This document shows, in pieces, positions 19,416 to 27,622 of a stretch of 64,000 nt of DNA. Within the stretch, counting starts at the first letter, position 1; every line of letters starts with the position of its first letter. Origin of the DNA: Neomegalonema perideroedes DSM 15528. Lineage in GTDB: Bacteria > Pseudomonadota > Alphaproteobacteria > Rhodobacterales > Rhodobacteraceae. The stretch lies in contig NZ_KB893664.1 of NCBI RefSeq assembly GCF_000374145.1, positions 56,449-120,448 of the forward strand, in the 5' to 3' direction. Both the position numbers and the translations under genes were made by a program. Below the pieces are notes generated by a model that saw only the letters and a program-made list of their open reading frames with translations, searched no databases and was not told the DNA's origin.

Positions 19416-20030
19416 TCAGGGGGCGGAGACATCCCGCAGGCCCTCGCCCTGATCGGCTTCGGAGCTTTCGTCTTCGTCATGCTCCTCCGCATCGGCGAGA
19501 GGCGTCAGCCAGGCCCGCCAGGAGCCGCTGGCGTTGACTTGCAGCGAATAGGTTCCAGGGCGGCGGATCTCATATTCCCCGAGGCCCCGTCCGGCGCGAT
19601 GCAGATTCTGAAACACCTCGCCCGCCTCGTCGAGCAGATAGACGACCATGATCACGTCGTCGCTCTCAAAGCGCAGCAGCATGGGGGCCGTCACCTCGAA
19701 GGACTCGGTGCGGGAGCCGAGACGGCCTTCGAAGGCGGGCTCCACCCGATCCAGCGCGAGGGCGTCGAAACAGGCGAGCCGCCGCCCCGCCTCGGAGATG
19801 CGCGCGCAATGCTCCAGCCGGGCGACGAGCGCCCCCTCCGCTCCGCGCGGCGCGATTCCTGACAGCGTGTCGTGCAGCGCCTCCTGCGCGGCGGCGGGCG
19901 AAAGGAGGAGGGCCGCCCCGGTCAGAAGCGCCCCTCCGAGTTTTTGTCCGGTCGCGTTCTCACGACGCGAAGCCCTTCCGGCTTCGCTGGAGGACGCTCT
20001 GGGGCTCCTGAGGATCCGGAGCGGCTTCAC
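19416..20030 (-). CDS. Secreted protein of unknown function with repeat-derived N-terminus
   Basis: 204 residues from a GTG at 20030, 4 bases after the pentapeptide gene. Residues about 11-32 ('RASSSEAGRASRREN..') are translated from palindromic repeat copy 2. A hydrophobic signal segment 'GALLTGAALLLSPAAAQEA' (about 33-50) follows. No ATG, GTG or TTG lies between repeat and signal segment, so translation must begin in or before the repeat. The mature part has 'LEHCARISEAGRRLACFDALALD', a Cys pair pattern seen in several periplasmic proteins, and an acidic tail. Function unknown; it is last in the exaA-pentapeptide direction. Confidence 0.6.
   Translation of the reverse strand: MKPLRILRSPRASSSEAGRASRRENATGQKLGGALLTGAALLLSPAAAQEALHDTLSGIAPRGAEGALVARLEHCARISEAGRRLACFDALALDRVEPAFEGRLGSRTESFEVTAPMLLRFESDDVIMVVYLLDEAGEVFQNLHRAGRGLGEYEIRRPGTYSLQVNASGSWRAWLTPLADAEEHDEDESSEADQGEGLRDVSAP
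19940..20000 (-). repeat. Dispersed palindromic repeat, copy 2 (within coding sequence)
   Basis: 61 bases, reverse orientation relative to copy 1, with central GCGAAGCCCTTCCGGCTTCG. It is read in frame as the N-terminal part of the secreted protein encoded at 19416-20030. The peptide is nearly the same as that encoded by copy 3 inside modC. Confidence 0.85.
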
Positions 20031-20034
20031 AGGC

Positions 20035-20637
20035 TCACCAGTCGAAGGGGCAGCCGTTGCAGCCGCCCATATAGGCGCCTTCCCAGATGGCGAAGGTGAT
20101 GCGGGTGTCCTTCAGATAGGCGCTGGCGAAATTCGTGTCGTAGAGCTTCGCCTCCTTCAGATTCGCGCCCTCGAAGCGCGCTCCGAGGAAATCGGCGCGG
20201 TTGAACTGCGAGGCCTCCAGATCGGCGCTTCTGAAATTGGCGTATTGGAAAGTTCCGCCCTGACCGCGCACGTAATAGAGATTGGCGCCGGTGAAATCCG
20301 CGCCCGGCGCTTTGGCGCCCTGCATGAATCCGCCGAAGATATTCGCGCCGACGAGGCTCGCGCCGGTCAGATTCGCGCCGCGCAGATTGGCGCGGTGCAG
20401 ATTGGCGCGGTCGAGAATGGCGTGGCTGAGGTCGGCGCCCGCCAGATTGGCGTCTTTGAGATTGGCGTGGCGCAGATCCGCGCCGGGGCATTTGGCGCCG
20501 GCTTTGATCTCGCAGCCGTTGATCACCAGCGGACCCTCGTCCTCGTCCACGATGATCGGGAAGTCGCCCGCGGAGACCGCCCAGGCGGCGCCGGTTCCGA
20601 AAGCCGTCATGAGCAGGGCGGCGAAAAGCTTCTTCAT
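20035..20637 (-). CDS. Exported pentapeptide-repeat protein of the PQQ alcohol cluster
   Basis: 200 residues from the ATG at 20637. Signal peptide 'MKKLFAALLMTAFGTGAAWAV', then 'GCEIKAGAKC' and some twenty A(D/N)LxX pentapeptides (about 50-180) that form a right-handed quadrilateral beta-helix. It ends in 'GGCNGCPFDW' with a Cys pair. A pentapeptide-repeat gene sits next to the ethanol dehydrogenase gene pedE in Pseudomonas putida, which supports a link to periplasmic alcohol oxidation, but its role is not known. It lies 120 bases downstream of exaA, behind a hairpin. Confidence 0.85.
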   Translation of the reverse strand: MKKLFAALLMTAFGTGAAWAVSAGDFPIIVDEDEGPLVINGCEIKAGAKCPGADLRHANLKDANLAGADLSHAILDRANLHRANLRGANLTGASLVGANIFGGFMQGAKAPGADFTGANLYYVRGQGGTFQYANFRSADLEASQFNRADFLGARFEGANLKEAKLYDTNFASAYLKDTRITFAIWEGAYMGGCNGCPFDW

Positions 20638-20686
20638 GGTCGATAATCTCCGAAATGCGATCGCCCCTCGGGGGCCTGAGACGCGC

Positions 20687-20717
20687 CGGGGCGCGGACGT
20701 TCTCCGCCCGCGCCCCG
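20687..20717 (-). terminator. Hairpin downstream of exaA
   Basis: A 10-bp GC stem (arms 20687-20696 and 20708-20717) with an 11-base loop, 41 bases after the exaA stop. No U-run follows in the direction of exaA transcription, so it may only partly stop or may stabilise the exaA message before the pentapeptide gene. Confidence 0.5.
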
Positions 20718-20757
20718 CGCCTTTCACATGCGCCTCGTCTCGGCGAGGGGCCCAAGC

Positions 20758-22599
20758 TTAGTTCGCGGCGTGCTCGTCGCTCGGCAGTTCGAAGACCCAG
20801 AAGCTGCCGCCCTGGCTGACCTGAGTGGTCAGGACCGCCATGTCGCCGCCCCAGAGCGGAACCGCGCCGCCGTAGCCCGACGAAAGGCCGAGATACTGCT
20901 TGCCGTCCTCTTCCCAGGTGACCGGCACCGAGATGATGCCCGAACCGGTCTGGAACTTCCACAGCTCTTCGCCGGTGGCCGCGTTGAAGGCCTTGACGTA
21001 GCCGTCGGAGGTGCCGGTGAAGAGCAGGTTGCCCGCGGTGGTCAGGGTGCCCGCCCAAAGAGGCATATGCTCTTTGTGCTCCCAGACGATCTTGCCGGTG
21101 GTCGGGTCGAGGGCGCGCAGGATGCCGACGTGGTCGTCATAAAGCCGCTTGATGCGGAAGCCCTGGCCCAGATAGGCCGCGCCGGGGTTATAGGTGACGT
21201 TCTCGGTCCAATAATCCTCGGTCCAGTTGTTGGCCGGGATGTAGAACAGGCCCGTCTGGGGGCTATAGGCCATCGGGTTCCAGTTCTTGCCGCCGAGGAA
21301 GGGCGGGGTGACCTGGATCGTCGCGCCCTGACGCTCGCCTTCGGCGGGCGGAGGCGGACGCTGGCCCTCGACCTCGATCGGACGGCCGGTCTCAAGGTCG
21401 ATGCCCTTGGCCCAGGTGATCTGATCGACGAAGGGATAGGCGGCCAGCAGAGCGGTCGGGCGGTTGATCTCGCCGCCGCGCGCCGAAAGCTTCTCGATGT
21501 CGGTGACGTAGAAGAAGCCGTTGCGGTCGGCGTGGGCGCCGGCGCGGATCGTCGTGCCGTCTTCCTGCTTATAGTCGAAGATGACGATTTCGTTGTTGCC
21601 GGAGAAGTCCCAGGCGTCGTTCGGGGTGTGCTGATAGAAGCCGATCAGCTCGCCGTTCGCCGGGTTCACATAGGCCTGGCCCGAGGTGTAGAGCGAGTCG
21701 CCCGGGGTGCGCTCCCAGGTGTTCCAGGGGGCCGGGTTGCCCGCGCCGACGATGATCGTGTTGCTCTCGACGTCGAAGCTGGCCGACTGCCAGGGAGCGC
21801 CGCCGCCGTGGCTCCAGGCCTCGACCTTCTCGCCGGATTCGGTGTTCGGCCAGGAGGGCGCGGAGGGATCGCCGGTCGGGGTGGATTCGGCGCCGTCGAG
21901 CGTGCCCTTATGGCCCTCGACGAAGGGACGCGACCAGATTTCCTTGCCGGTCTCGGGATCGCGGGCGTAGAGGCGGCCGATCACGCCGAATTCGTCGCCG
22001 GAATTGCCGTGGATCAGCAGAACGCGGCCGGTCTCGGAATCCTTCACGATGGTCGGGGCGCCGGTGACGGTGTAGCCGACCTTGTGGTCGCCGAACTTCT
22101 CGCGCCAGGCGACCTTGCCGGTCTCGCGGTTCAGAGCGATGAGGCTGGCGTCGAGGGCGCCGAAGAACACCTTGTCGCCGTAGATGGCGGCGCCGCGGTT
22201 GATCACGTCGCAGCAGGGACGGATGTCCTCGGGCAGACGGGCTTCGTATTTCCAAAGGCGGCGGCCGGTCTTGGAATCCAGCGCGAAGATACGCGAATAG
22301 GAGGCCGTGACGTAGATCACGCCGTCGCGCACGATGGCCTGAGCCTCTTGGCCGCGCTGCTTCTCGTCGCCGAAGGAGAAGGCCCATTTCGGCTTGAGGA
22401 GCCCGACGTTCTCGACGTTGATCTGCTCAAGCGGGCTGAAACGCTGAGCCTTGGGGCCGACGCCGTATCCCAGCACGTCTTGCGGCGTGTCGGCGTCGTT
22501 GAGGATGTCCTCCCAAGTCACGTCGTCGGCGAGGGACAAACTCGGCAGGGCGACCAGCGCAAGAAGCGCGACTCCCGATTTAAACAGCGAATTCTTCAT
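20758..22599 (-). CDS. exaA: PQQ-dependent alcohol dehydrogenase, ExaA type (quinoprotein ethanol dehydrogenase)
   Basis: 613 residues: Sec signal 'MKNSLFKSGVALLALVALPSLSLA', then an eight-bladed quinoprotein propeller with tryptophan-docking motifs. The rare vicinal disulfide 'RPCCD' (Cys129-Cys130) is present. The catalytic Asp is Asp331 in 'NDAWDFSGNNE'; two residues later is Ser333, where lanthanide enzymes (XoxF, PedH) have a second Asp. That pattern matches calcium enzymes such as ExaA/PedE. It should oxidise ethanol and other primary alcohols in the periplasm with PQQ. No c550 gene (exaB) or pqq biosynthesis genes are in the window. Confidence 0.92.
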   Translation of the reverse strand: MKNSLFKSGVALLALVALPSLSLADDVTWEDILNDADTPQDVLGYGVGPKAQRFSPLEQINVENVGLLKPKWAFSFGDEKQRGQEAQAIVRDGVIYVTASYSRIFALDSKTGRRLWKYEARLPEDIRPCCDVINRGAAIYGDKVFFGALDASLIALNRETGKVAWREKFGDHKVGYTVTGAPTIVKDSETGRVLLIHGNSGDEFGVIGRLYARDPETGKEIWSRPFVEGHKGTLDGAESTPTGDPSAPSWPNTESGEKVEAWSHGGGAPWQSASFDVESNTIIVGAGNPAPWNTWERTPGDSLYTSGQAYVNPANGELIGFYQHTPNDAWDFSGNNEIVIFDYKQEDGTTIRAGAHADRNGFFYVTDIEKLSARGGEINRPTALLAAYPFVDQITWAKGIDLETGRPIEVEGQRPPPPAEGERQGATIQVTPPFLGGKNWNPMAYSPQTGLFYIPANNWTEDYWTENVTYNPGAAYLGQGFRIKRLYDDHVGILRALDPTTGKIVWEHKEHMPLWAGTLTTAGNLLFTGTSDGYVKAFNAATGEELWKFQTGSGIISVPVTWEEDGKQYLGLSSGYGGAVPLWGGDMAVLTTQVSQGGSFWVFELPSDEHAAN

Positions 22600-22767
22600 G
22601 AGCCTCCTCCACGAATTGCGGCCATCTCCTCGAAGAAATATTCTTCGATGGCGCCCGTTATTCTTGGCTTATCTTTGATGAATGCTTCTCGGATACGGAA
22701 GTTTCCAAGAAATTCGTCATGCTAGGACCATAGAGACCGGAATCTTGCTTTCAAATATGGACTTTAG

Positions 22768-22818
22768 TCTCACGATCCGGAGGCGGATTTCTCACGAAGC
22801 TCTCAAGCGATTGTGAGA
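22768..22818. promoter_or_regulatory. Repeated TCTCACGA sites upstream of exaA
   Basis: Within the 248-base gap upstream of exaA, TCTCACGA occurs at 22768-22775 and again at 22790-22797, exactly 22 bases apart (two helical turns). The inverse GTGAGA at 22813-22818 forms a dyad with the second site. Phased repeats like these suit a dimeric activator; an AgmR/ExaE-type response regulator is the known control of exaA in Pseudomonas, but no such gene is in the window. They lie 170-220 bases before the exaA start. Confidence 0.4.
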
Positions 22819-22847
22819 TATGGCTTTTCAGGAGGAAGGCCGCCGCC

Positions 22848-23813
22848 TCAGGGCGCGGCTTCGCGCGGTCCGATGAAGGCCCCGAAGGCCCGAGGCCCGG
22901 CGGGGGCCGGGATTTCGCCGACCGTCTCCAGCTTTTCGGGATCGATCAGGCTCACATGATCCGAAAACCAATTGGCGACCCAAAGGCGGCTTTCATCCGC
23001 CGTGGCGGCGATTCCCTCGGGATATTCGCCCACCGCGATCTCTCCGATCGCCGCGAGGCTTTCGGCGTCGAAGACGGTGAGGCTTTCCGAATATTGATTG
23101 GTGACGAAGCCGCGCCCTTTGGCGAAGGCCACGGCGTAGGGGCGTTCTCCCGTGGGGATCTCCGCGATCTTCTCGCGCTTCTCCAGATCCGCCACGCTGA
23201 CCGTGTTCGACAGCACGTCCGCCGTGAAGGCGAGGCCGCCGCGCAGAGTCACGCCGAAGGGATGCTCGCCGACCCTGACGGAAAAGCTCTCGCCGGAAGC
23301 AAGGTCGATCACGAGCAGGCTGTTTTCGTCGCGCTCGGCGACGACCAGCCGCCGCCCGTCCGCCGAGACCGCCAGACCCGAAGGCGCGCCGCCGGTCGGG
23401 AATTCGCGCAGTTTCTCCTTGAGATCCGGCGAAACCTCGACCACGCGGCGCTCCGCCCAGTCGGAGACATAGGCCCGCCCTGAAACGGGATCGAGCGCCA
23501 GACCCAGCGGACTCCAGCCCGGAAGCGTGAATTCGGCCAGAATCTCGCCCTCCGCCGAAACCAGCCAGAGCGCGCCCGGCTCCACGGAGACGGCGTAGAC
23601 CCGCCCGCCGCGCGGATCGACCGCCACGGCGGCGGGCTTGCCCGGCAGAGAAACCCGCGCGATCTCCGTCCCTTCGGCCACGTCGTAGAGGGTCAGCAGA
23701 TCGGCGTTCTGCGAGGTGATCGCCGCGATCTCGCCCGCCTGCGCCGCCCAAGCCGCAAGTGGGGGCGCGACGGTCAGGGCCGCCGCGCCGAGGAGCGCCG
23801 CAAGGCGGCTCAG
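22848..23813 (-). CDS. Periplasmic YVTN-type beta-propeller of the PQQ cluster, probable CTG start
   Basis: 321 residues if read from CTG at 23813; the first canonical start (GTG at 23681) would give 277 residues and remove the signal peptide. The frame upstream encodes 'SRLAALLGAAALTVAPPLAAWAAQAG', a convincing Sec signal. No ATG, GTG or TTG precedes it, but CTG is preceded by GGAGAAGGAAG and overlaps the SRPBCC stop as CTGA. Repeated 'VAVDPRGGRVYAVS' and 'LAVSADGRRLVVAER' units mark a YncE-like propeller. Homologues occur in PQQ alcohol-oxidation clusters; partner unknown. Confidence 0.75.
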   Translation of the reverse strand: MSRLAALLGAAALTVAPPLAAWAAQAGEIAAITSQNADLLTLYDVAEGTEIARVSLPGKPAAVAVDPRGGRVYAVSVEPGALWLVSAEGEILAEFTLPGWSPLGLALDPVSGRAYVSDWAERRVVEVSPDLKEKLREFPTGGAPSGLAVSADGRRLVVAERDENSLLVIDLASGESFSVRVGEHPFGVTLRGGLAFTADVLSNTVSVADLEKREKIAEIPTGERPYAVAFAKGRGFVTNQYSESLTVFDAESLAAIGEIAVGEYPEGIAATADESRLWVANWFSDHVSLIDPEKLETVGEIPAPAGPRAFGAFIGPREAAP

Positions 23814-24364
23814 CTTCCTTCTCCCGCGCCGAAGCGCTCGGCGAGATTGTCCAGACCCGCGCGATAGAGGTCGTTCACGGCCTTGATCGCGGCTTCGTCG
23901 CTCAGCTCCGGGGGCGGGTTGTTGTTGGGATGTCCGCGATAGAAGGCGCCGCTCCAGGTCACGAGGCTCTTGCCCTCGCGGTCCTCGACCTTCAGCGTCG
24001 AGGAGTAATTCGTCACCGGCAGGATCGCGATGTCGTCCTTCGAGATGCGATAGGAGTAGCTGCGCTTGGCGGCGTCGTATTTGGTCAGCTCTTCGAAGAG
24101 CTGCGGGCCGCCCTCGGCGCCGAGGGTCAGAGTGCGATGGCCTTTGATCTCATTGCCCTGCGGGGCCTCGGTCGAGAAGACGGCGGGGTGCCAGCTCATG
24201 TCTCCGAACTGGCCGACGGCGGCCCAGACTTCATCGGGCGCGGCGTTGAGCAAAACCTCCTGAGACGTCTTCTGGCGCGAGGGGCCATGGGCCTCGGCGG
24301 CGCTGGTCAGCAGCGCGAGGCCGAGGCCGAAGCCAAGCGCGACGGCGGCGAAGGTATGACGCAT
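23810..24364 (-). CDS. Exported SRPBCC-fold protein of the PQQ cluster
   Basis: 184 residues with a signal peptide 'MRHTFAAVALGFGLGLALLTSAAEAHG'. The mature part has the SRPBCC/START-like opening 'KTSQEVLLNAAPDEVWAAVGQFGDMSWHPAVFST', a fold that cradles small hydrophobic ligands. SRPBCC genes recur beside PQQ ethanol-dehydrogenase genes; a role in binding an alcohol or aldehyde is inference. The ATG has GGGAGGATTCCACAG in front. Its stop lies within the start of the beta-propeller gene. Confidence 0.8.
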   Translation of the reverse strand: MRHTFAAVALGFGLGLALLTSAAEAHGPSRQKTSQEVLLNAAPDEVWAAVGQFGDMSWHPAVFSTEAPQGNEIKGHRTLTLGAEGGPQLFEELTKYDAAKRSYSYRISKDDIAILPVTNYSSTLKVEDREGKSLVTWSGAFYRGHPNNNPPPELSDEAAIKAVNDLYRAGLDNLAERFGAGEGS

Positions 24365-24591
24365 CTGTGGAATCCTCCCAAAGGGCGCGTTTCTTCGAGT
24401 CTCCGGAAACGCTTCGCCCGCGCCATAATACGAAGAAGCAAGGTCTTGAGATCAATCCAACATTCGTCCTTTTCAAACAAAAGTATGAGTCCTCATGATT
24501 TCATTACCTTATTCAATTCTTAATAAAAAGAAAGCTGTTGCCTAATCTTTTGGTGGGCTCCCCAATGGCGAAAAGGCTTTGGGAGGAGCTC
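24365..24591. promoter_or_regulatory. Divergent promoter region of the PQQ island
   Basis: 227 bases between the leftward SRPBCC gene and the rightward binding-protein gene. The middle (24430-24550) is markedly AT-rich for this genome, with TTCATTACCTTATTCAATTC and TAATAAAAAGAAAG, and must hold both promoters. A clear Shine-Dalgarno GGGAGGAGC at 24581-24589 fixes the downstream start at 24592. The TCTCACGA repeat seen before exaA was not found here. Confidence 0.4.
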
Positions 24592-25791
24592 ATGACATTC
24601 GCCGCGAATTCTCTGCGCGGGGCCGCGCTCGCCGCCGTTTTGGGGGCCGCTTCAGGCGCCGCGGCTCAGGCGCCGGAGCCCGTCGAGATCCGCGCCGCCG
24701 TGCTGCGGGTGGATTCTCCCGGCCCGGCGCCGATCTCGCGGTTGGATCTGCCTCCGGCGGATTTGGGGCTGGCGGGGGCGAAGCTCGCCACCGCCGACAA
24801 CGCCACCACGGGCCGCTTCATGGGCCAGAATTTCGCCCTCGCCGAAGTCGTCGCCAAGCCCGAGACCGTCGAGGCGGAGACGGCCAAGCTGCTGGAGGCC
24901 GGGATTCCCTTCATCGTGGTGCTGGCCGACGCCGAGACCACCGCCAAGATCGCGGATCAGGCGGGCGAGGCGGCTTTGATCTTCAACGCCGGCGCCACGG
25001 ACGATTCCCTCCGCGCGGAGCTTTGCCGCGCCAATCTGCTTCACACCGCCCCGAGCGACGCCATGCTGGCCGACGCTCTGGCGCAATTCCTCATCTGGAA
25101 GCGCTGGGACGAGTGGCTTTTGGTCTCCGGCAGTCATCCCGAGGATAAAGCCCTCGCGGAGGCCTATCGGCGCGCGGCGAAGAAATTCGGCGGCCGCATC
25201 GTCGAGGAGCGGGTCTTCGAGGATAAGGGCGGCGCCCGCCGCACCGACAGCGGACATGCGCAGGTTCAGGCGCAGCTTCCGGTCTTCATGCAGGGCGCGA
25301 AAGCTCATGAGGTGGTGGTGGCCGCCGACCGCGCCGACGTCTTCGCCTCATGGCTGCCCTATCATACCTGGGAGCCGCGGCTGGTGACGGGTTCGGCGGG
25401 GCTGCGCCCGGCGAGTTGGCATCCGGCCCATGAGGCTTGGGGCGCGACCCAATGGCAGACCCGCTTCGAGCGGCAATCCGCCCGTCCCGCCCGCCCGGAG
25501 GATTATCAGGCTTGGGCGGCTCTGCGGGCGGTGGGCGAGGCCGCTTCGCGGACCAAATCCGGCGATTTCGCCACGCTTTCGGCCTATATCCGGGGCGATC
25601 AATTCCAGCTCGCCGCCTTCAAGGGGCAGGGCCTGAGCTTCCGGCCTTGGGACGGCCAATTGCGCCAGCCGATCCTGCTGGCCTCCGGCCCCGTGACGGC
25701 CTCCGTCTCGCCGCAGGAGCAATTTCTGCATCAGGTCTCGCAGCTCGACAGTCTGGGGATCGACCAGCCGGAGACGGCCTGCAAGCTCTGA
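24592..25791 (+). CDS. ABC transporter substrate-binding protein of the PQQ alcohol dehydrogenase system
   Basis: 399 residues from the ATG at 24592, chosen for its Shine-Dalgarno and because it leads straight into a signal peptide ('NSLRGAALAAVLGAASGAAAQAPEP'); longer in-frame starts at 24538 and 24565 lack this. The body resembles branched-chain amino-acid type binding proteins ('FMGQNFALAEVV', 'FIVVLADAETTAKIAD', 'NLLHTAPSDAMLADALAQFLIWKRWDEWLLVSG'). This is the binding protein that accompanies PQQ-dependent alcohol dehydrogenases and an ABC-2 exporter in many proteobacteria. Its ligand is not established. Confidence 0.85.
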   Translation: MTFAANSLRGAALAAVLGAASGAAAQAPEPVEIRAAVLRVDSPGPAPISRLDLPPADLGLAGAKLATADNATTGRFMGQNFALAEVVAKPETVEAETAKLLEAGIPFIVVLADAETTAKIADQAGEAALIFNAGATDDSLRAELCRANLLHTAPSDAMLADALAQFLIWKRWDEWLLVSGSHPEDKALAEAYRRAAKKFGGRIVEERVFEDKGGARRTDSGHAQVQAQLPVFMQGAKAHEVVVAADRADVFASWLPYHTWEPRLVTGSAGLRPASWHPAHEAWGATQWQTRFERQSARPARPEDYQAWAALRAVGEAASRTKSGDFATLSAYIRGDQFQLAAFKGQGLSFRPWDGQLRQPILLASGPVTASVSPQEQFLHQVSQLDSLGIDQPETACKL

Positions 25792-25827
25792 ACGCCATAA
25801 TCCATAAAATCCAGAGGAGGACGTCCA

Positions 25828-26796
25828 GTGAACCGAGTCTTCGCCGCGCTCATGGCCTCGGCCGCGCTTTTCGCCACCCCCGCCGACGCCTCGAAGATCT
25901 TCGTCAGCAATGAGAAGGGCAACACCATCACCGTCCTCGACGGAACGAGCTTCGAGGTGATCCACACCTTCAACGGCGGGCAGCGTCCGCGCGGGATCAC
26001 CGCCTCGCCCGACGGCAAGACGCTCTATATCTGCGCCTCCGACGACAACCTCGTGCGGGTCTTCGACACGGAGACTTATGAGGAGCTGCCTTCTCTGCCT
26101 TCGGGGCCGGACCCGGAGCTTTTCGTGCTGCATCCTTCGGGGAATCCGCTGTTCATCGCCAATGAGGACGACAACATCGTCACGGTGGTGGACGTCCATA
26201 CGCGGCAGGTGCTCGCCGAGATCCCCGTGGGCGTCGAGCCTGAGGGCATGGGCGTCTCGCCGGACGGCAAGGTGGTGGTCAACACCTCCGAGACGACCAA
26301 CATGGCCCATATGATCGACACCGAGACCTTCGAGATCTTCGCCAACACCTTGGTGGATTCGCGCCCTCGCTTCGCGCAATTCTCTCCGGACGGCGCCGCG
26401 CTCTTCGTCACCTCGGAGATCGGCGGCACGGTTTCGGTGCTGGATCCGGCCGATAATTACGAGATCAAGCATAAGATTGAATTCGCCGTCCCCGGCGTGC
26501 TGCCCGAGGCGCTTCAGCCCGTCGGCCTGCGCGTCACGGAAGACGGCAAGAAAGCCTATGTGGCGCTCGGCCCGGCGAACCGCGTCGCGGTGGTGGACGC
26601 CGCGAGCTATGAAGTGAAGGATTATCTCCTCGTCGGCCAGCGCGTCTGGCAATTGGCCTTTTCGCCGGACGGGAAGCATCTCTTCACCACCAACGGCAAC
26701 TCAAACGACGTGTCGATCATCGAGGTCGCAACCGACAAGGTGCTGAAATCCGTTCAGGTGGGCGAACAGCCTTGGGGCGTCGTGGCGGTGCCCTGA
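25828..26796 (+). CDS. PQQ-catabolism-associated beta-propeller protein
   Basis: 322 residues, GTG start behind GAGGAGG. Signal peptide 'MNRVFAALMASAALFATPADA', then seven or so YVTN-like blades ('SKIFVSNEKGNTITVLDGTSFEVIHTF', 'RGITASPDGKTLYICASDDN', 'PEGMGVSPDGKVVVNTSETTN'). The sequence type is the propeller family conserved in PQQ-dependent alcohol dehydrogenase/ABC clusters. It should lie in the periplasm; a scaffold or redox-partner role is guesswork. It is 36 bases after the binding-protein gene. Confidence 0.86.
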   Translation: MNRVFAALMASAALFATPADASKIFVSNEKGNTITVLDGTSFEVIHTFNGGQRPRGITASPDGKTLYICASDDNLVRVFDTETYEELPSLPSGPDPELFVLHPSGNPLFIANEDDNIVTVVDVHTRQVLAEIPVGVEPEGMGVSPDGKVVVNTSETTNMAHMIDTETFEIFANTLVDSRPRFAQFSPDGAALFVTSEIGGTVSVLDPADNYEIKHKIEFAVPGVLPEALQPVGLRVTEDGKKAYVALGPANRVAVVDAASYEVKDYLLVGQRVWQLAFSPDGKHLFTTNGNSNDVSIIEVATDKVLKSVQVGEQPWGVVAVP

Positions 26797-26847
26797 GCTT
26801 CGGCGCCGGGCCTTGAACTTCAAAGTAGAAAATAAAGAGGAAACGTC

Positions 26848-27297
26848 ATGAAACAGACTCTGGCCGCCGCCCTTCTGGCGGGCGCTTTCGCCTTCGGCCT
26901 CGGGGCCGAAACCGCTCAGGCGCAACTCGGCTTCGCGGGGCTGCTCTCGCGCACCAACCGCGAGGATCTGCCGGAGATCACCCTCGCCTCGGGCAAGCCG
27001 GTCGCCGAGCAGACCTATAATCTGATCTCGGGCAAATATTACCGGGTCAAGCTGGTCGCCGACGGCTCGGCGGAGCTGGCGCTCTCGGGCGGCGATTTCT
27101 TCCGCGCCATCTGGATCAACGAGATCGTCATCAATAAGATCGAGATCCGCCCCATGGGCGTCCATTCCATCGAATTCGACGCGGCGGGCGAGGCTCTGAT
27201 CTCCTTCGTGGCGGTGGTGCCGGGCACCTATCATCTGAGCATCCCCGGATCCTCGGGTGAGAGCCAGCGCGCCACCTTCGTCATCACCGGCCAATGA
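26848..27297 (+). CDS. Small exported protein of the PQQ alcohol cluster, unknown function
   Basis: 149 residues with signal peptide 'MKQTLAAALLAGAFAFGLGAETAQAQ'. The remainder is a single beta-rich domain ('YNLISGKYYRVKLVADGSAELALSGGDFFRAIWINEIVINKIEIRPMGVHSIEFDA'), with no cysteine and no metal-binding motif in the mature part. It sits between the propeller and a small PepSY-like gene in one operon. An ATG follows GAGGAAACGTC. Function not known; the context suggests a periplasmic helper for alcohol oxidation. Confidence 0.72.
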   Translation: MKQTLAAALLAGAFAFGLGAETAQAQLGFAGLLSRTNREDLPEITLASGKPVAEQTYNLISGKYYRVKLVADGSAELALSGGDFFRAIWINEIVINKIEIRPMGVHSIEFDAAGEALISFVAVVPGTYHLSIPGSSGESQRATFVITGQ

Positions 27298-27359
27298 TTT
27301 CGTGAGTTTTTCGCCGCTTCGCCATCGGGGCGAGGCGGCTTTTCGGGAGGAAATTCGCC

Positions 27360-27620
27360 ATGAAGAAGCTTTTCGCCGCCTTCGGAGCCGCCGGGCTCCT
27401 CTTCGTCGCCGCGCCCGCCATGGCCGACGACGATCCCACCGCCGAGCAGATCGCCAAGATCACGGAGGTCCTCGCCGCCCAGAGCTGCGACGTCGATCCC
27501 GATGAAATCGAGGTCGAGGCCGGCGGCGGCTTCGACGTGGACGACGTGGCCTGTCTCGACGGCCAATATGACGTGAAGCTCGATAAGGACTTCAACGTCA
27601 TCGGCATGCGCAAGGAGTGA
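27360..27620 (+). CDS. Small exported PepSY-like protein
   Basis: 86 residues: signal peptide 'MKKLFAAFGAAGLLFVAAPAMADD', then a short domain 'AEQIAKITEVLAAQSC..DPDEIEVEAGGGFDVDDVACLDGQYDVKLDKDFNVIGMRKE' with the PepSY-type ending (strand, Asp-Lys-Asp-Phe-x-Val-Ile). Two cysteines (about 43 and 62) could form a disulfide. The Shine-Dalgarno is GGGAGGAA. Its stop overlaps the potential GTG start of the ABC ATPase gene. Confidence 0.72.
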   Translation: MKKLFAAFGAAGLLFVAAPAMADDDPTAEQIAKITEVLAAQSCDVDPDEIEVEAGGGFDVDDVACLDGQYDVKLDKDFNVIGMRKE

Positions 27621-27622
27621 GC

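Noticed and set aside
20758..22599. Lanthanide-dependent (XoxF/PedH-like) dehydrogenase
   Set aside because: The required second Asp two residues after the catalytic Asp is Ser333, so the calcium type is favoured.
20728..22725. 665-codon plus-strand frame opposite exaA
   Set aside because: Shadow of the quinoprotein gene, without recognisable motifs.
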